Part shown: positions 63,258 through 64,000 of the stretch, piece after piece | Position numbering within the stretch: position 1 is the first letter of the stretch | How the letters are laid out: each line of letters opens with the position of its first letter | Assembly: GCF_000745265.1 (NCBI RefSeq) | Contig: NZ_JQNN01000001.1 | Location: 992,001 to 1,056,000 of the forward strand | Length of the DNA: 64,000 nucleotides | Reading direction: 5' to 3' | Source: Massilia sp. 9096 | Lineage (GTDB): Bacteria; Pseudomonadota; Gammaproteobacteria; Burkholderiales; Burkholderiaceae_D | Program-made: the position numbers and the translations under genes | The notes under the pieces: model-generated | Database searches by the model: none | Seen by the model: only the letters and a program-made list of their open reading frames with translations | Told to the model about the DNA's origin: nothing

Positions 63258-64000
63258 TCAGATGGGTGTTTTGCCCTTTCCTGTCGCGAGCACGGCGGCG
63301 TTGACCAGCACGCAGGCGCCGGCCGCGGCCAGCGCGGCGCGTACGCCCCAGGCATCGGCCAGGCATCCCCAGAACAGGCTGCCGGCGCTGTAGCCGCCGG
63401 CCATCACGACCAGGTAGATCGCCAGCGTGCGCGCCCGCACCGCGGCCGGGAACGACAACTGCGCGGCCGCGTTCAGGGTCGAGATGGTCGCCGACCAGGC
63501 CATCCCGCCGCATACGATCAGCGGCACCAGCGCCGCCAGCGAACGCAGGAAGGGCAGCGCGACCAGCATCGCGCCGTACACGGCCAGCGCCCCGGCCAGG
63601 ATGCGCGTCTTGTCGACGCGCGCGCGGATCGCCGGCAGGAAGAAGGCCGCGACCACGGCGCCGGCGCCCAGGCTGCCCATCAGCGTGCCGAACACGCTGG
63701 ACTGCATGCGCAGCACGTCGCGCACGAACACCGGCAACAGGCCGGCGAAGGCGATGGTCGAGAAGAACACGGTCAGCACGTTGCGCAGGATGCGGCGGTA
63801 GCGCGGGCAGCCGAAGGCGAGCTGCAATCCCTCGCGCAGGCGGGCGCGGAACGGCGCGCACGCGCCCGGCTGGGCGGGGCGATCGGCGCTCTCGCGCCAC
63901 CACGCCAGGTAGACCCCGAGCAGGCCCGTGAAAGACAGCGCGTTGAGCAGGAACAGCGGCCCCGCGCCGACCCAGCCGAACAGCACCCCGCCCAGCGCCG
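63258..64000 (-). CDS. MFS transporter, partial (C-terminal part only)
   Basis: The last roughly 247 residues of a major facilitator whose start lies beyond the window edge. Visible helices include FFSTIAFAGLLPVFVRDVL and LGAGAVVAAFFLPAIRARV, in the style of the MFS_3/EntS exporter group. The substrate cannot be told. The stop is at 63258-63260, shortly before the PP2C gene. Confidence 0.85.
   Translation of the reverse strand, partial: ALGGVLFGWVGAGPLFLLNALSFTGLLGVYLAWWRESADRPAQPGACAPFRARLREGLQLAFGCPRYRRILRNVLTVFFSTIAFAGLLPVFVRDVLRMQSSVFGTLMGSLGAGAVVAAFFLPAIRARVDKTRILAGALAVYGAMLVALPFLRSLAALVPLIVCGGMAWSATISTLNAAAQLSFPAAVRARTLAIYLVVMAGGYSAGSLFWGCLADAWGVRAALAAAGACVLVNAAVLATGKGKTPI

Overview
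The window is high-GC DNA (strong G/C bias at third codon positions) whose genes look like those of a betaproteobacterium of the order Burkholderiales, most likely the Oxalobacteraceae (Massilia/Telluria/Duganella group). That placement is an inference from recalled similarity of many products, not from a search. Genes are densely packed, with many ATGA or GTGA start/stop overlaps. I saw no rRNA, tRNA or CRISPR array.

Region by region. (1) 1-5.5 kb: a urease operon, ureA-GNAT-ureB-ureC-ureE-ureF-ureG-hupE/ureJ; ureD is not seen and may lie left of the window. (2) 5.5-12.7 kb: single metabolic genes (PlsC-type acyltransferase, ArsC-type reductase, beta-helix lipoprotein, GH1-like glycosidase, ThDP enzyme, aldo/keto reductase), with a stretch of apparent gene remnants at 8.14-8.54 kb. 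(3) 12.8-18.0 kb: a photoactive yellow protein (PYP) locus. A three-gene operon (pyp, diguanylate cyclase, EAL phosphodiesterase) lies divergent to a 4-coumarate:CoA ligase of the kind that supplies the PYP chromophore. This is the clearest unusual system: a likely blue-light to c-di-GMP switch. (4) 18-25.7 kb: thioesterase, N-terminally truncated EEP nuclease, proline-rich membrane protein, M1 aminopeptidase, Old Yellow Enzyme, Gdx/SugE guanidinium exporter, periplasmic binding protein. (5) 25.9-29.8 kb: a four-gene envelope glycolipid operon (GT2, ArnT/PMT-like GT, PAP2 phosphatase, LAB_N protein). (6) 29.8-42 kb: deacylase, acyltransferase, pirin, azoreductase with divergent LysR, HDOD protein, phosphatidylserine decarboxylase, MFS pump, a histidine kinase carrying a transposase-type HTH, HD hydrolase and RNase H. 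(7) 42.1-43.2 kb: a complete IS1595-type insertion sequence with 16-bp ends and a near-perfect 8-bp target duplication, inserted into the T-tract of a terminator.

(8) 44.5-64 kb: a phospho-signalling island. A giant PBP-type transpeptidase is followed by four uncharacterised proteins, an SPFH/coiled-coil protein with zinc knuckles at both ends, and a Ser/Thr kinase fused to a SUMF1-type domain. After two tandem chemoreceptors come an FHA-domain protein and a PP2C phosphatase on the other strand. Kinase, phosphopeptide reader, phosphatase, membrane scaffold and cell-wall enzyme in one place suggest an undescribed envelope-linked signalling system.
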